Of a DNA stretch of 64,000 nucleotides, positions 16,511 to 24,544 are shown in pieces. The notes beneath the pieces were generated by a model, which saw only the letters and a list, made by a program, of their open reading frames with translations, was not told where the DNA came from and did not search any database. This stretch comes from Streptomyces noursei ATCC 11455 (GTDB lineage Bacteria > Actinomycetota > Actinomycetes > Streptomycetales > Streptomycetaceae): positions 5,518,001-5,582,000 of the forward strand of contig NZ_CP011533.1 in assembly GCF_001704275.1 (NCBI RefSeq). The letters run 5' to 3'. Numbering within the stretch: position 1 is the stretch's first letter; each line of letters begins with the position of its first letter. The position numbers and the translations under genes were made by a program.

Positions 16511-16891
16511 TCACGTCCGGCCGGTGACGAACGGCAGCGACGCGTACCGGCGCACGTACGAGCCGCCCGCGCAGCACCTTGCGGCCGGCCGGGACGGTGC
16601 GGGCGTGCAGCGTGGTGTCGGCGGTGACGGTGCGGGCCAGGCACTGCACCGGGGAGGTCAGCCGGAGCAGCTCCGCGACGGCCGCCGGCAGCCGGGCCGG
16701 GGCGTCGAGCAGGGTGCGGCGCTGGCCCGGTCCGCCTCCGGCACCCCGAGATAGCGGCCGACGACGAAGCTCGGCAGCGGCTTGAACAGCTCCGCGACGA
16801 TGTCGCAGCCGCCGTACATCTCCCACGGGGCGCGCCAGCTCTCCGCGGAGCACGGGGCGAACCCGGCGGGGGAGCGGGCCACAAGAGTCAA
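16511..16891 (-). pseudogene. Cytochrome P450 remnant
   Basis: Three P450 pieces survive in the correct order but in different frames. First, CDIVAELFKPLPSFVVGRYL plus GVPEADR (about 16730-16830). Second, LPAAVAELLRLTSPVQCLAR plus RTVPAGRKVL (about 16578-16720), the ExxR-preceding and beta regions. Third, the C-terminus GSYVRRYASLPFVTGRT ending with TGA at 16511. The oxygen-binding I-helix and the haem-Cys loop are missing, so internal deletions of well over a hundred residues have occurred. The gene cannot be functional. It sits between the protease and the DUF397 gene. Confidence 0.85.
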
Positions 16892-16954
16892 GGGAGACGG
16901 CGACCGGCCCCCGCTGATCAGCAGGGGCCAGCTGTCCGGGGGCTTCCGCGGAGA

Positions 16955-17173
16955 TCAGGCAGAGAGCTCCCCGCCCTTGACGACGGTGACGAACGAGGAC
17001 CAGGCGGCCGTGCCGAAGCGGAGCGCGGGGCCGTGCGGGTCCTTGCTGTCGCGGACGGGGACGGTGCCCGCGGTGGTGTGGGCGGGGGCCCATTCGATGC
17101 AGCCGCCGCCGTCACCGTTGCTGTAGCTCGACTTGACCCACTCCGCACGGGCGAGGTCGGGGGAGGTGCTCAT
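16955..17173 (-). CDS. DUF397 protein
   Basis: A 72-residue DUF397 protein: AEWVKSSYSNGDGGGCIEWA, then VPVRDSKDPHGPALRFGTAAWSSFVTVVKGGEL. These small proteins are nearly always paired with an XRE-type DUF5753 regulator and in streptomycetes are linked to development and antibiotic control (as in the WhiJ-like and BldB-neighbour families). Here the ATG (17173) overlaps the stop of the regulator gene by four bases, so the two are co-expressed and may form a regulator/antagonist pair. Confidence 0.9.
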   Translation of the reverse strand: MSTSPDLARAEWVKSSYSNGDGGGCIEWAPAHTTAGTVPVRDSKDPHGPALRFGTAAWSSFVTVVKGGELSA

Positions 17174-18000
17174 GTCGGTAGTGCCTCCATGACGGACCGG
17201 ATGAACGCCGCCGAATCACGCGGCGACAGGGCGCACGCCCTGAGCCGATCGTAGGCCCGCCGACGGTGCCTGACGGTCTCCGGATCCTCTAGCAACGTCC
17301 CACTCGCGTAGCCCTCATCCCAGGCGACCTGGGTCCCGTCTTCGAGGGTGAACAACGACAGCGAGCCCCCGGCCAGGGCATGTCCCCCGTGCGCGAATGG
17401 GAGAACCTGCAAGGTGGTCGTGGGAGTCAGTGTCACCTCGATGAGACGGGCCAATTGCGCCCGCATGACGGCCGGTCCACCGAAGGACCGCCGGAGCACT
17501 GCCTCGTCAAGGATCACCGAGAGATCCGGCTGAGGGTCGGCCCGCAGATGAGCCTGCCGACTCAGACGGACCGTCCACAGCTCCTCGATCTCGTCCGGGC
17601 TCCGCCTCGGGTCGTAGGTCTGGAACAGCGCACGGGCGTACTCCTCGGTCTGGATCAGTCCTGTCACGAGCTGACCGGAGAACTCGTCGATGACCCGGGC
17701 CCGTGCCTCAAACTCCATCCGGCGCCGGTACCTGTCCGGATGGATCTCCTTGCTCGCGAGCCGATACAGCTCCTCGAAGATCCCATCCGTCCCGAAGGCC
17801 GCGTCCAGCATGGCCGGGAGCGAAGGAGGCGGCATCGCCTCGGCGGTCTCGATCCGGGACAGGTGACTGCGGCTGATCTTCACGACGTCGGACAGCCCCT
17901 CAAGGCTTATGGCGCCCCGTTCCCGATAGGCGCGCATCTTGGCGCCGAAGAGATGGCGGGCACTGCGGTCGGGCGTCAGCTCACGGGGGCGTGCTGGCAC
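17170..18000 (-). CDS. XRE-family regulator with DUF5753 domain
   Basis: A 276-residue regulator. The helix-turn-helix lies in about residues 15-75 (LFGAKMRAYRERGAISLEGL, then ISRSHLSRIETAEAMPP). The DUF5753 ligand/partner domain follows (SGQLVTGLIQTEEYARALFQ, VILDEAVLRRSFGGPAVM, LQVLPFAHGGHALAGGSLSL). I chose GTG 18000 because GAAGGGAG lies seven bases upstream; the open frame extends 42 codons further without support. It is divergent from two tiny genes at 18144 and 18383 and coupled to the DUF397 gene, the standard three-part layout of these streptomycete regulator cassettes. Confidence 0.9.
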   Translation of the reverse strand: MPARPRELTPDRSARHLFGAKMRAYRERGAISLEGLSDVVKISRSHLSRIETAEAMPPPSLPAMLDAAFGTDGIFEELYRLASKEIHPDRYRRRMEFEARARVIDEFSGQLVTGLIQTEEYARALFQTYDPRRSPDEIEELWTVRLSRQAHLRADPQPDLSVILDEAVLRRSFGGPAVMRAQLARLIEVTLTPTTTLQVLPFAHGGHALAGGSLSLFTLEDGTQVAWDEGYASGTLLEDPETVRHRRRAYDRLRACALSPRDSAAFIRSVMEALPT

Positions 18001-18143
18001 GGTGCAACTCCCTTCTCCCCAAGCGGATATGGGGACAGGAACGGCCTGGCGGGTCGATGTCATGCAGCGTAACTCTGGGAGCACACAACGTAAGAGGCCC
18101 CCGGTCGGGGCATCAGGCGAACGCACGTAGGGAGTTGACGGGC

Positions 18144-18386
18144 ATGACGACGGCAGGTCGGTGGATGACGGCGATGGAGAAGATCAGGGACGCGGAGCAG
18201 GCGCGCGATGAACTGAACGATGCGCTCAGGGCGGCGGGGGTGTGCCTGCCCTCCTTGTCGCTCGATGCCGCCTCCTGCACCGGGCCCGTACCGCTCACGC
18301 TCATCGAGCTGGGACGCTGCAACGTGGCGACGGCCCGCGCGCTCGCCGCGGCGGTGCGGCCCGACGGGCTCGGGGCGGCGCGGTGA
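18144..18386 (+). CDS. Small conserved-type hypothetical protein divergent from the XRE regulator
   Basis: An 80-residue protein with an N-terminal charged helix (MEKIRDAEQARDELNDALRA), a middle LPSLSLDAASCTGPVPLTLI and a helical end (NVATARALAAAVRP). No named domain recognised. The ATG at 18144 has AGGGAG nine bases upstream. It is divergent from the DUF5753 regulator and its stop overlaps the next small gene (GTGA), so this is a two-gene operon probably controlled by that regulator. Orthologues in this position are usual in such cassettes, an observation from memory rather than a search. Confidence 0.75.
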   Translation: MTTAGRWMTAMEKIRDAEQARDELNDALRAAGVCLPSLSLDAASCTGPVPLTLIELGRCNVATARALAAAVRPDGLGAAR

Positions 18387-18511
18387 CGAAGGCACCCAAG
18401 GCATCCAAGACGCCCAAGACGCCCAAGGCGGAGACGTGCGAGCACCGGCGGACGACGAAGCGCGACGGTAAGACCCACTGCCGCGACTGCGCGCGGCAGA
18501 TCTACCTCTGA
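18383..18511 (+). CDS. Tiny zinc-ribbon-like protein
   Basis: A 42-residue protein with a Lys/Pro-rich start (VTKAPKASKTPKTPKA) and a compact cluster TCEHRRTTKRDGKTHCRDCA, where Cys, His, Cys and Cys could bind one zinc ion. The GTG at 18383 overlaps the stop of the upstream 80-residue gene by four bases, so the two are translationally coupled. The function is unknown; the basic tail and zinc knuckle would suit nucleic-acid binding, which is inference. Confidence 0.7.
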   Translation: MTKAPKASKTPKTPKAETCEHRRTTKRDGKTHCRDCARQIYL

Positions 18512-18665
18512 CCCGGATCGGGGCGGCGCCGCCCGCCGCCCCGCGCCCCGATGTGAGGAACGCCACGCCCCCGGCCCCTGGCGGTCCCCCTGGTCATGAG
18601 CATGGATCCCGGCGTTGCACCATTGATGGGTCATCGAACGCGACGGAAGAGTGGGAAGCGAGTCA

Positions 18666-19862
18666 GTGGTGGACGTCCAGGGCACGGTGGAGGACGGCTA
18701 CGAGCCGGTCCGGGACGCCTTCGCAGCCAACTTCGCCGAGCGCGGCGAGCGCGGCGCGGCGGTCACCGTCTACCGGGATGGCCGCAAGGTCGTGGACCTC
18801 CGGGCCGGCACCAAGGACGGCGACGCCGACCCCGACGACGCCACGGCCGCCCCCTGGGAGCCTGGCACCGCCCAGGTCGTCCGCTCCGCCACCAAGGGCA
18901 TCGCCGCCACCGTCCCGCTCCTGCTGCACCAGCGCGGCCAGCTCGACCTGGACGCCCCGGTCGGCACGTACTGGCCCGAGTTCAAGGCCGCCGGCAAGGA
19001 CCGCGTCCTGGTCCGCCACCTGCTCGCGCACCGCGCCGGCCTGCCGGCCCTGGACACCCCGCTCACCCCCGCCCAGGCCATCGACGGCGTCAGCGGCCCG
19101 GCCGCGGTCGCCGCCCAGGCCCCCGCCTGGACACCCGGCACCGACCACGGCTACCACGCCCAGACCTACAGCTGGCTGCTGGGCGAACTCGTGCTGCGGG
19201 TCACCGGCCGCACCCTCGGCGCCTGGGTCGCCGAGGAGATATCCCGGCCGCTCGACCTCGACCTGTGGATCGGCCTCCCGGACGAGGCCCGCCCCCGCGT
19301 CGGCCGCCTCGCGCCCGTCGAGCCGCCGCCCCGCCCCGCCTCCGCCGGCCTGCGGGTCCGCCCCAAGAGGTCGGTCGCCGACGCCTACGCCGACCCGGAC
19401 TCCCTCACCAGCCGCGCCTTCGCCGCGATCTCCCCGGCCCCCGACGAGAACGACGACGCCTACCGCGCCGCCGAACTCCCCGCCTCCGCCGGCATCGCCA
19501 CCGCCCCCGCGCTGGCCCGCGCCTACGCCGCACTGATCGGCCCGGTCGACGACCACCCGCGGCTCTTCGCGCCGGCCACCCTGACCCTCGCCCGCACCGA
19601 GGAGTCCGCAGGCCCCGACCGCACCCTCCTCGTCAACACCCGCTTCGGCCTGGGCTTCATGCTGCACGGCCCGGCCTCCCCGCTGCTCGGCCCCGGCTCG
19701 TTCGGCCACCCCGGCCGCGGCGGCGCGCTCGCCTTCGCCGACCCGGAGAGCGGGATCGCCTTCGGCTACGTCACCAACGGCATGCAGCGGAACGTGACCG
19801 CGGATCCGCGGGCGCAGGCGCTTGTCCGCGCCGTTGCCGCCGTTGCCGCCGTGGGCGGCTGA
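18666..19862 (+). CDS. Serine hydrolase, beta-lactamase/esterase (class C-like) family
   Basis: A 398-residue cytoplasmic serine hydrolase related to class C beta-lactamases and EstB esterases. The nucleophile motif is VVRSATKGI (S-x-x-K), the Tyr motif is in GYHAQTYSWLLGEL, and the third motif is FGHPGRGGALAFADP near the C-terminus. There is no signal peptide, which argues for an esterase/peptidase rather than a periplasmic beta-lactamase. GTG 18666 with GGGAAG seven bases upstream is the preferred start; GTG 18651 and 18669 are alternatives. Its stop is followed after only five bases by one of the 207-bp inverted repeats. Confidence 0.88.
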   Translation: MVDVQGTVEDGYEPVRDAFAANFAERGERGAAVTVYRDGRKVVDLRAGTKDGDADPDDATAAPWEPGTAQVVRSATKGIAATVPLLLHQRGQLDLDAPVGTYWPEFKAAGKDRVLVRHLLAHRAGLPALDTPLTPAQAIDGVSGPAAVAAQAPAWTPGTDHGYHAQTYSWLLGELVLRVTGRTLGAWVAEEISRPLDLDLWIGLPDEARPRVGRLAPVEPPPRPASAGLRVRPKRSVADAYADPDSLTSRAFAAISPAPDENDDAYRAAELPASAGIATAPALARAYAALIGPVDDHPRLFAPATLTLARTEESAGPDRTLLVNTRFGLGFMLHGPASPLLGPGSFGHPGRGGALAFADPESGIAFGYVTNGMQRNVTADPRAQALVRAVAAVAAVGG

Positions 19863-19867
19863 ATCTC

Positions 19868-20074
19868 CCCACGTTGTCGGGTTCCCCGCCGTGCGGGTTG
19901 CGGTGTTTTCCGCCTTCGGCGGGAGGGGTGTGGGGGGCGGGGCCCCGCGTCGTGCGTGGTGGCGGGTCCGGGGGCTCCGGGGCGGGTTGTCGGACTGCTG
20001 CGCTTGACGTCCGACAACCCGCCCCTCCGCCCCCGGACCCTCCCGCAGTGGGTGGGACCCCGCCCCCGTGGGGG
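19868..20074 (+). repeat. 207-bp inverted repeat, left copy
   Basis: This segment matches the reverse complement of 20966-21172 at 205 of 207 positions by hand alignment; the two differences are near 19883. It begins five bases after the serine hydrolase stop. Inside it, GGGGCGGGTTGTCGGAC and GTCCGACAACCCGCCCC form a perfect 17-bp stem, extended by GGGTCCGGGGG/CCCCCGGACCC, so each copy can also fold alone into a long hairpin. Confidence 0.95.
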
Positions 20075-20075
20075 A

Positions 20076-20157
20076 GCGGGACGGAACCGGGCTCGTCGCA
20101 GAAGTGTGGGCCGGTGGGGGTGCGGGACGGAACCGGGCTCGTCGCAGAAGTGTGGGC
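20076..20157 (+). repeat. 36-bp direct repeat pair upstream of the SDR gene
   Basis: GCGGGACGGAACCGGGCTCG plus TCGCAGAAGTGTGGGC occurs at 20076-20111 and again at 20122-20157, a 46-base period. The second copy ends 19 bases before the SDR start, so the repeats occupy the place of a promoter or operator. Confidence 0.9.
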
Positions 20158-20176
20158 GGTGGGTAGGTAGCGGGCC

Positions 20177-20959
20177 ATGAGGCGATTCGAGGGATATCGG
20201 GTACTGATCACGGCGGCCGGGCGGGGCATCGGCGAGGCCACCGCCCGGCGGCTGGCCGACGAGGGCGCGCGGGTACTGCTCACCGACATCGACGGGGCGC
20301 GTGCCGAGCGGGCGGCCGACGCCCTCCGCGCGGCCGGCGGCGTCGCCGAGGCACGGGCCTGCGACGTCGGTGACCGGACCGCGGTGGAGGCGGCCGTCGC
20401 CCACGCCGTGGCGCGCTTCGGCGGCCTGGACACCCTGGTCAACAACGCCTTCGGTTGCCACCCCGACCCTCCGCTCTTCGAGGACACCCCCGACGGGGAG
20501 TGGGCCGCCGACCTCGACCTCACCCTGAGCGGCGCCATGCGCTGCGCCCGGGCCGCCCTGCCGCACCTGGCCGCCGCCGGCGGTCGCGGCTCGATCGTCA
20601 ACATCGGCTCGGTCAACGGCATCCAGGACTTCGGTAACCACGCCTACAGCGCCGCCAAGGCGGGCCTGGCCAGCCTGACCCGCACGCTCTCCGGCCACGC
20701 CGCGCCCCGCGGCGTCCGCGTCAACCTGGTCGCACCGGGCACCGTCGACACCCCCAACTGGGCAGGCCGCGAGGAGCACCTTGAGCGGGCGGCTGCCGCC
20801 TACCCGCTGGGCCGGGTCGGCCGCCCCGAGGACATCGCCGCGGCCGTCGCCTATCTCGCCTCCCCCGACGCCTCCTGGGTCACCGGCATCACCCTCCCCG
20901 TCGACGGCGGCATCCTGGTCGCCAACGCCGAACTGCGCCACGCCCTGCGTGGCAGATGA
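20177..20959 (+). CDS. Short-chain dehydrogenase/reductase inside the inverted-repeat pair
   Basis: A 260-residue classical SDR. Cofactor motif VLITAAGRGIGEATA, Asp for NAD preference in LLTDIDGARAE, NNAFG in place of NNAG, catalytic Ser in IVNIGSVNGI, YSAAK as the Tyr/Lys pair, and the PGTVDTPNW and GITLPVDGGIL tail motifs of the FabG-like group. The usual Gly of NNAG is shifted by a Phe, a mild oddity. The gene is the only one between the 207-bp inverted repeats, with direct repeats as its leader, and looks like an independently transcribed cassette. Confidence 0.9.
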   Translation: MRRFEGYRVLITAAGRGIGEATARRLADEGARVLLTDIDGARAERAADALRAAGGVAEARACDVGDRTAVEAAVAHAVARFGGLDTLVNNAFGCHPDPPLFEDTPDGEWAADLDLTLSGAMRCARAALPHLAAAGGRGSIVNIGSVNGIQDFGNHAYSAAKAGLASLTRTLSGHAAPRGVRVNLVAPGTVDTPNWAGREEHLERAAAAYPLGRVGRPEDIAAAVAYLASPDASWVTGITLPVDGGILVANAELRHALRGR

Positions 20960-20965
20960 GAATTC

Positions 20966-21172
20966 CCCCCACGGGGGCGGGGTCCCACCCACTGCGGGAG
21001 GGTCCGGGGGCGGAGGGGCGGGTTGTCGGACGTCAAGCGCAGCAGTCCGACAACCCGCCCCGGAGCCCCCGGACCCGCCACCACGCACGACGCGGGGCCC
21101 CGCCCCCCACACCCCTCCCGCCGAAGGCGGAAAACACCGCAACCCGCACGGCGGGAGACCCGACAACGTGGG
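20966..21172 (-). repeat. 207-bp inverted repeat, right copy
   Basis: Reverse-complement partner of 19868-20074, starting six bases after the SDR stop. In both places the element lies immediately 3' of a gene in the same orientation relative to that gene, so each can serve as its terminator. It is followed by a duplicated 33-bp segment. Confidence 0.95.
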
Positions 21173-21224
21173 AAGCGCCCGGCGCCAGCCCCACGGCGGG
21201 AGACCCGACAACGTGGGAAGCGCC
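21147..21224 (+). repeat. 33-bp direct repeat pair at the right end of the inverted repeat
   Basis: CACGGCGGGAGACCCGACAA plus CGTGGGAAGCGCC occurs at 21147-21179 and 21192-21224, a 45-base period. The first copy overlaps the end of the right inverted repeat and the second is an extra partial copy of that end. Confidence 0.9.
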
Positions 21225-21240
21225 GGCCGCTCCGCGGCCC

Positions 21241-22089
21241 TCAGCCGGCCATCATCAGGCCGATCCCCACCACCATCACCCCCGCCGCCGCCAGCCTCGG
21301 CAGGCCGAACCGCTCCTTGAAGAAGAGCGTCCCCATGGCGGCCCCGACGATGATCGACGACTCGCGGAGCGCCGCGATGGGGGCGAGCGGTGCACGGGTC
21401 TGCGCCCACAGCACCAGCCCGTAGGCGATCACCGAGAGCAGCCCGCCGGCCAGGCCGCGCAGTGCGACGGGGCGCAGCTCGGCGGCGAGCCGGCCGCGTC
21501 GGGTGGCCAGCGCGTAGGCCGGGATGACCAGCCCTTCGAGGATCATCAGCCAGGCGATGTAGCCCAGCGAGGTCTCCGAGGCGCGGACGCCCAGGCCGTC
21601 GACGGTGGTGTACGCGGCGATGGACAGGCCGGTGGCGAGCGCCGCGGCTATCGCCGGCCAGTGCGGGCGGACGCCGGAGCCCCGGATGCCCCAGACCGCC
21701 AGGCCCACCAGTCCCGCGGACGCCAGGGCCACGCCGGCCAGCGCCCAGCCGTCCGGTACCTCGTGCACGAAGACCGCGGCGAGCACGGTGACGACGAGCG
21801 GCGCGGTGCCCCGGGCGATCGGATACATCTGCCCGAAGTCGCCCAGGCGGAACGACTGCATCAGCAGCCCTTGGTAGACGATGTGCAGCACCGAGGAGGC
21901 CAGCAGGTACGGCCAGGCGCCGGCCGCCGGCAGCGGGGTGAAGCAGGCCAGGACCGCGCCGCAGACCGCGCCGCCGCCCCCGACCAGGGTGAAGGCCAGC
22001 AACTGGTCGCGTATGCCGTGGGCGAGGGCGTTCCAGCTGGCGTGGGTGACGGCGGCCAGCAGCACCGCCGCGACGACCAGCGGCGTCAC
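21241..22089 (-). CDS. EamA/DMT-family transporter
   Basis: A 282-residue membrane protein with ten hydrophobic segments in two homologous halves, the DMT (drug/metabolite transporter) layout: MTPLVVAAVLLAAVTHASWN opens the first EamA domain and the second half has LRGLAGGLLSVIAYGLVLWA. GTG 22089 overlaps the stop of the YbaK-like gene (GTGA), so the two are coupled. Exported solute unknown; amino acids or metabolites are common for the family. Confidence 0.9.
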   Translation of the reverse strand: MTPLVVAAVLLAAVTHASWNALAHGIRDQLLAFTLVGGGGAVCGAVLACFTPLPAAGAWPYLLASSVLHIVYQGLLMQSFRLGDFGQMYPIARGTAPLVVTVLAAVFVHEVPDGWALAGVALASAGLVGLAVWGIRGSGVRPHWPAIAAALATGLSIAAYTTVDGLGVRASETSLGYIAWLMILEGLVIPAYALATRRGRLAAELRPVALRGLAGGLLSVIAYGLVLWAQTRAPLAPIAALRESSIIVGAAMGTLFFKERFGLPRLAAAGVMVVGIGLMMAG

Positions 22090-22622
22090 GAGGTCTGCTC
22101 GCGCACGTCGACCACCCGGCCGCCGGCGTGGGCGATCAGGCTCTGCGGGTCGAGCGGGAAGACGGTGTGCGGGGTGCCGGCCGCGGCCCAGACGGTGTGG
22201 TGGGCGAGGATGCCGCGGTCGGCGAGCACGGTGGTGCGGGTGCGGTGGCCGAACGGGGGGACGCCGCCGATGGCGTAGCCGGTGGCCTCCCGGACGAGCG
22301 CGGCATCGGCCCGGCGGACCTTGGTGGCGCCCAGCTCGGCCCGGACCCGCTCCACGTCCACCCGCGAGGCGCCGTCCACCAGGACCAGCACGGGTACCTC
22401 TTCCCCCTGGCTCGACGCATCGGGGTACCCCCGTGCCGTGAAGATCAGTGACTTGACGATCTGGTCGAGGTCGCAGCCGATCGCGGCGGCGGCCTGCGCG
22501 GCGCTCGGGGTGGCTTCGGGGAACCGGCGCACCTCCACGCTCAGCCCGAGGGCGGTGAGGGCCTCGGCGAAGCGGGGGTGGGGTCGGACGGCAGGGGCGG
22601 TCTCGGTACCGGAATCGCTCAT
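22086..22622 (-). CDS. YbaK/EbsC-type aminoacyl-tRNA deacylase-like protein
   Basis: A 178-residue protein of the YbaK/ProX editing family, which hydrolyses mischarged aminoacyl-tRNAs in trans. Visible: AQAAAAIGCDLDQIVKSLIF (conserved Lys), LVLVDGASRVDVERVRAELG, ATGYAIGGVPPFGH and TPHTVFPLDPQSLI. ATG 22622 is chosen because it fits family starts; an upstream in-frame extension of 11 codons exists. Between IFTA and VPVLVLV there is an extra RGYPDASSQGEE stretch encoded by a palindrome-like 32-bp insert related to one in the symporter gene at 39401. It is coupled by a four-base overlap to the EamA transporter gene. Confidence 0.88.
   Translation of the reverse strand: MSDSGTETAPAVRPHPRFAEALTALGLSVEVRRFPEATPSAAQAAAAIGCDLDQIVKSLIFTARGYPDASSQGEEVPVLVLVDGASRVDVERVRAELGATKVRRADAALVREATGYAIGGVPPFGHRTRTTVLADRGILAHHTVWAAAGTPHTVFPLDPQSLIAHAGGRVVDVREQTS
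22401..22432. repeat. Short palindromic insert inside the YbaK-like gene
   Basis: Read on the minus strand the insert runs GGGGGTACCCCGATGCGTCG then AGCCAGGGGGAA. It shares GGGTAYCCC, TCGAG and GGGGAA landmarks with 39401-39441 in the symporter gene. It lies at a loop where homologues have only a few residues and leaves the frame intact. Confidence 0.55.
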
Positions 22623-22708
22623 GGCCCGCACGCTAGCGAAAGCTGTACGGGCCATGCGAACGACTTCCGGCCGGTGGGCACCCGGTGTGAACGGGTGCCC
22701 GCGGGCCC

Positions 22709-24364
22709 TTAGTTGGCGGTCAGGATGGCGCGGACCAACGGGCCCGCGTTGGTGCCGCCGTGACCACTGGCCGGGACGACCGCGGCGGCCGCCAGGTCGT
22801 CGCGGTAGGCGGCGAACCAGGCGTTCGGCTTGTCCTGGTTGTCGACCTCGGCGGAGCCGGTCTTGGCGCCGATGTCGCCGCTGATCCCCTGCATCGCCTC
22901 GGCGGCCGTCCCGGAGGTCGCGGTCAGCTTCATCAGGGCCTTGAGGTTGGACGCGGTGTCCGGCTTCATGGTGCGGGCGGCCTTGGCGAACGTCCGGTTG
23001 TCCAGCGACGCGGCGACGATGTACGGCTGGTGGAACGAGCCGGACTGGGCGGTGGCGGCGATCGAGGCGACGTTCAGCGGGTTCATCCGGACCCCGCCCT
23101 GGCCGATCAGCGAGGCCGCCATCTGGGCGTCGTGCTGGACCGGGACGGTGCCGTCGAAGGTGGGGATGCCGGTCGCCCAGTTCAGCCCGATGCCGAAGAC
23201 GTCCCGGGCCTCGTTGGTCAGGTCGTCGTCACCGAGGTCCTTGGCGTGCCCGATGAAGGCGTTGTTGCAGGACGCCGCGAAGCTCTGCGCGAAGGTGCCG
23301 TCCGGGATCTCGGACTTGTTGAGGTTCTGGAACTTCCAGCCGCCGACCGTGACGAACTTCGGGCACGGGTCCTTCTTGTCCGGCGCCGTCAGCCCCTTGT
23401 CCATCAGCATCGCGGCGGTGACGATCTTCATCGTCGAGCCGGGCGCCAGCGACCCCTGGGCGGCGAGGTTGAAGCCGTTCGCGGGGGAGTTGGCGAGCGC
23501 CAGGATCTCGCCGGTGCTGGGCTTGACGGCCGCGGCGGACGCCGACTTCTTGCCCTTGACCGCGTTCTCGGCCGCGGCCTGGAGCTTGGCGTCCAGCGTC
23601 GTGCGCAGCGTGCCGGGGGTGCCCTGGGAGAGCACCTTCAGGGTCTTGTCGGGCTGCTGCTTGTTGCTGTCGGCGGCCTTGGCGCGGTGGACGTAGAGCT
23701 CCACGCCGGGCTTGCCGTTGGTCTTGTTGCCGTACTTGGTGCGCAGGCTGTCCAGCACCGCGGCGAGCGTCGGGTGGTCCTTGGCGGTCAGCTCGACGCC
23801 GTTGCGGTCCACCGCCTTGATCGGCGGCGCCTCGGCCTCCCCGGTGCGCAGCTCGTCGCCCTTGGCCAGGCCCGGGTAGAGCGTCGACGGCTGCCAGGCG
23901 ACCTGCGGCTTCCCGGTGGCCTTGGCGCGCTGGAGCGTCAACGCGCTGTCGTACGAGAACGGGGTCTTGACGGACTTGTACGCGATCTCGGTGTTGACCG
24001 TGTACGGCACCTTGGAGCCGGTCGGGGTGCCCGGCTTCAGCGTCACCTTGGAGAACTTCGCCTGCTGGGCGAAGGAGGTGAGCGCGCTGCGGGCGGCGCC
24101 CGGGTCGTCGGTCAGCGCGGCGGCCTTGTCGATGTCGCCGGACTGCCAGGCCGTCAGGAACATCTGTGTGGTGGTGTTCACCTCTTTGGCGGTCAGCGGG
24201 CCGGTGGGCACCGTGGGGCCGCCGTCGCCGGACTTGGCATCCGCCGCCCTGACCGCCTGCGGTGCCGACCCGTCCGAGCCGCCGAACAGCGTGAAACCGC
24301 CGACGACTCCGGCCACCAGGGCCACCGAACCGCCGATCAGTCCGTATTTCACCTCGCGGCGCAT
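22709..24364 (-). CDS. Penicillin-binding protein (transpeptidase with MecA_N/NTF2-like domain)
   Basis: A 551-residue class B-like PBP. One N-terminal membrane anchor (YGLIGGSVALVAGVVGGFTL), an NTF2-like domain (about residues 60-170; TTQMFLTAWQSGDIDKAAAL), a dimerisation region, then the transpeptidase: PGSTMKIVTAAML (S-x-x-K), FAASCNNAFIG (S-x-N) and GAKTGSAEV (K-T-G). It cross-links peptidoglycan outside the membrane. ATG 24364 is used because GGAGGGG precedes it; 19 more open codons upstream lack a site. Streptomycetes carry several such PBPs, some used in sporulation septation, so the specific role is open. Confidence 0.93.
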   Translation of the reverse strand: MRREVKYGLIGGSVALVAGVVGGFTLFGGSDGSAPQAVRAADAKSGDGGPTVPTGPLTAKEVNTTTQMFLTAWQSGDIDKAAALTDDPGAARSALTSFAQQAKFSKVTLKPGTPTGSKVPYTVNTEIAYKSVKTPFSYDSALTLQRAKATGKPQVAWQPSTLYPGLAKGDELRTGEAEAPPIKAVDRNGVELTAKDHPTLAAVLDSLRTKYGNKTNGKPGVELYVHRAKAADSNKQQPDKTLKVLSQGTPGTLRTTLDAKLQAAAENAVKGKKSASAAAVKPSTGEILALANSPANGFNLAAQGSLAPGSTMKIVTAAMLMDKGLTAPDKKDPCPKFVTVGGWKFQNLNKSEIPDGTFAQSFAASCNNAFIGHAKDLGDDDLTNEARDVFGIGLNWATGIPTFDGTVPVQHDAQMAASLIGQGGVRMNPLNVASIAATAQSGSFHQPYIVAASLDNRTFAKAARTMKPDTASNLKALMKLTATSGTAAEAMQGISGDIGAKTGSAEVDNQDKPNAWFAAYRDDLAAAAVVPASGHGGTNAGPLVRAILTAN

Positions 24365-24544
24365 GCCACCGATCCCCTCCCAGGAGCTTGAGTCCTTGAG
24401 TACGCACCCAAGAACGCCCATCGCACTCTAAGGGACACGGGCAAGCGGTGAGTCTCGATCAGGGCACGGTCCGGTGACGCACTGTTCAACCATCGTCACA
24501 GGTTCGTCACGGGGGCCAGGTCGGGGCTCCGCGGCGGGTCCGCC

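Noticed and set aside
19868..21172. Classical insertion sequence formed by the inverted repeats
   Set aside because: The enclosed gene is an SDR, not a transposase, and no target duplication is evident at the outer ends.
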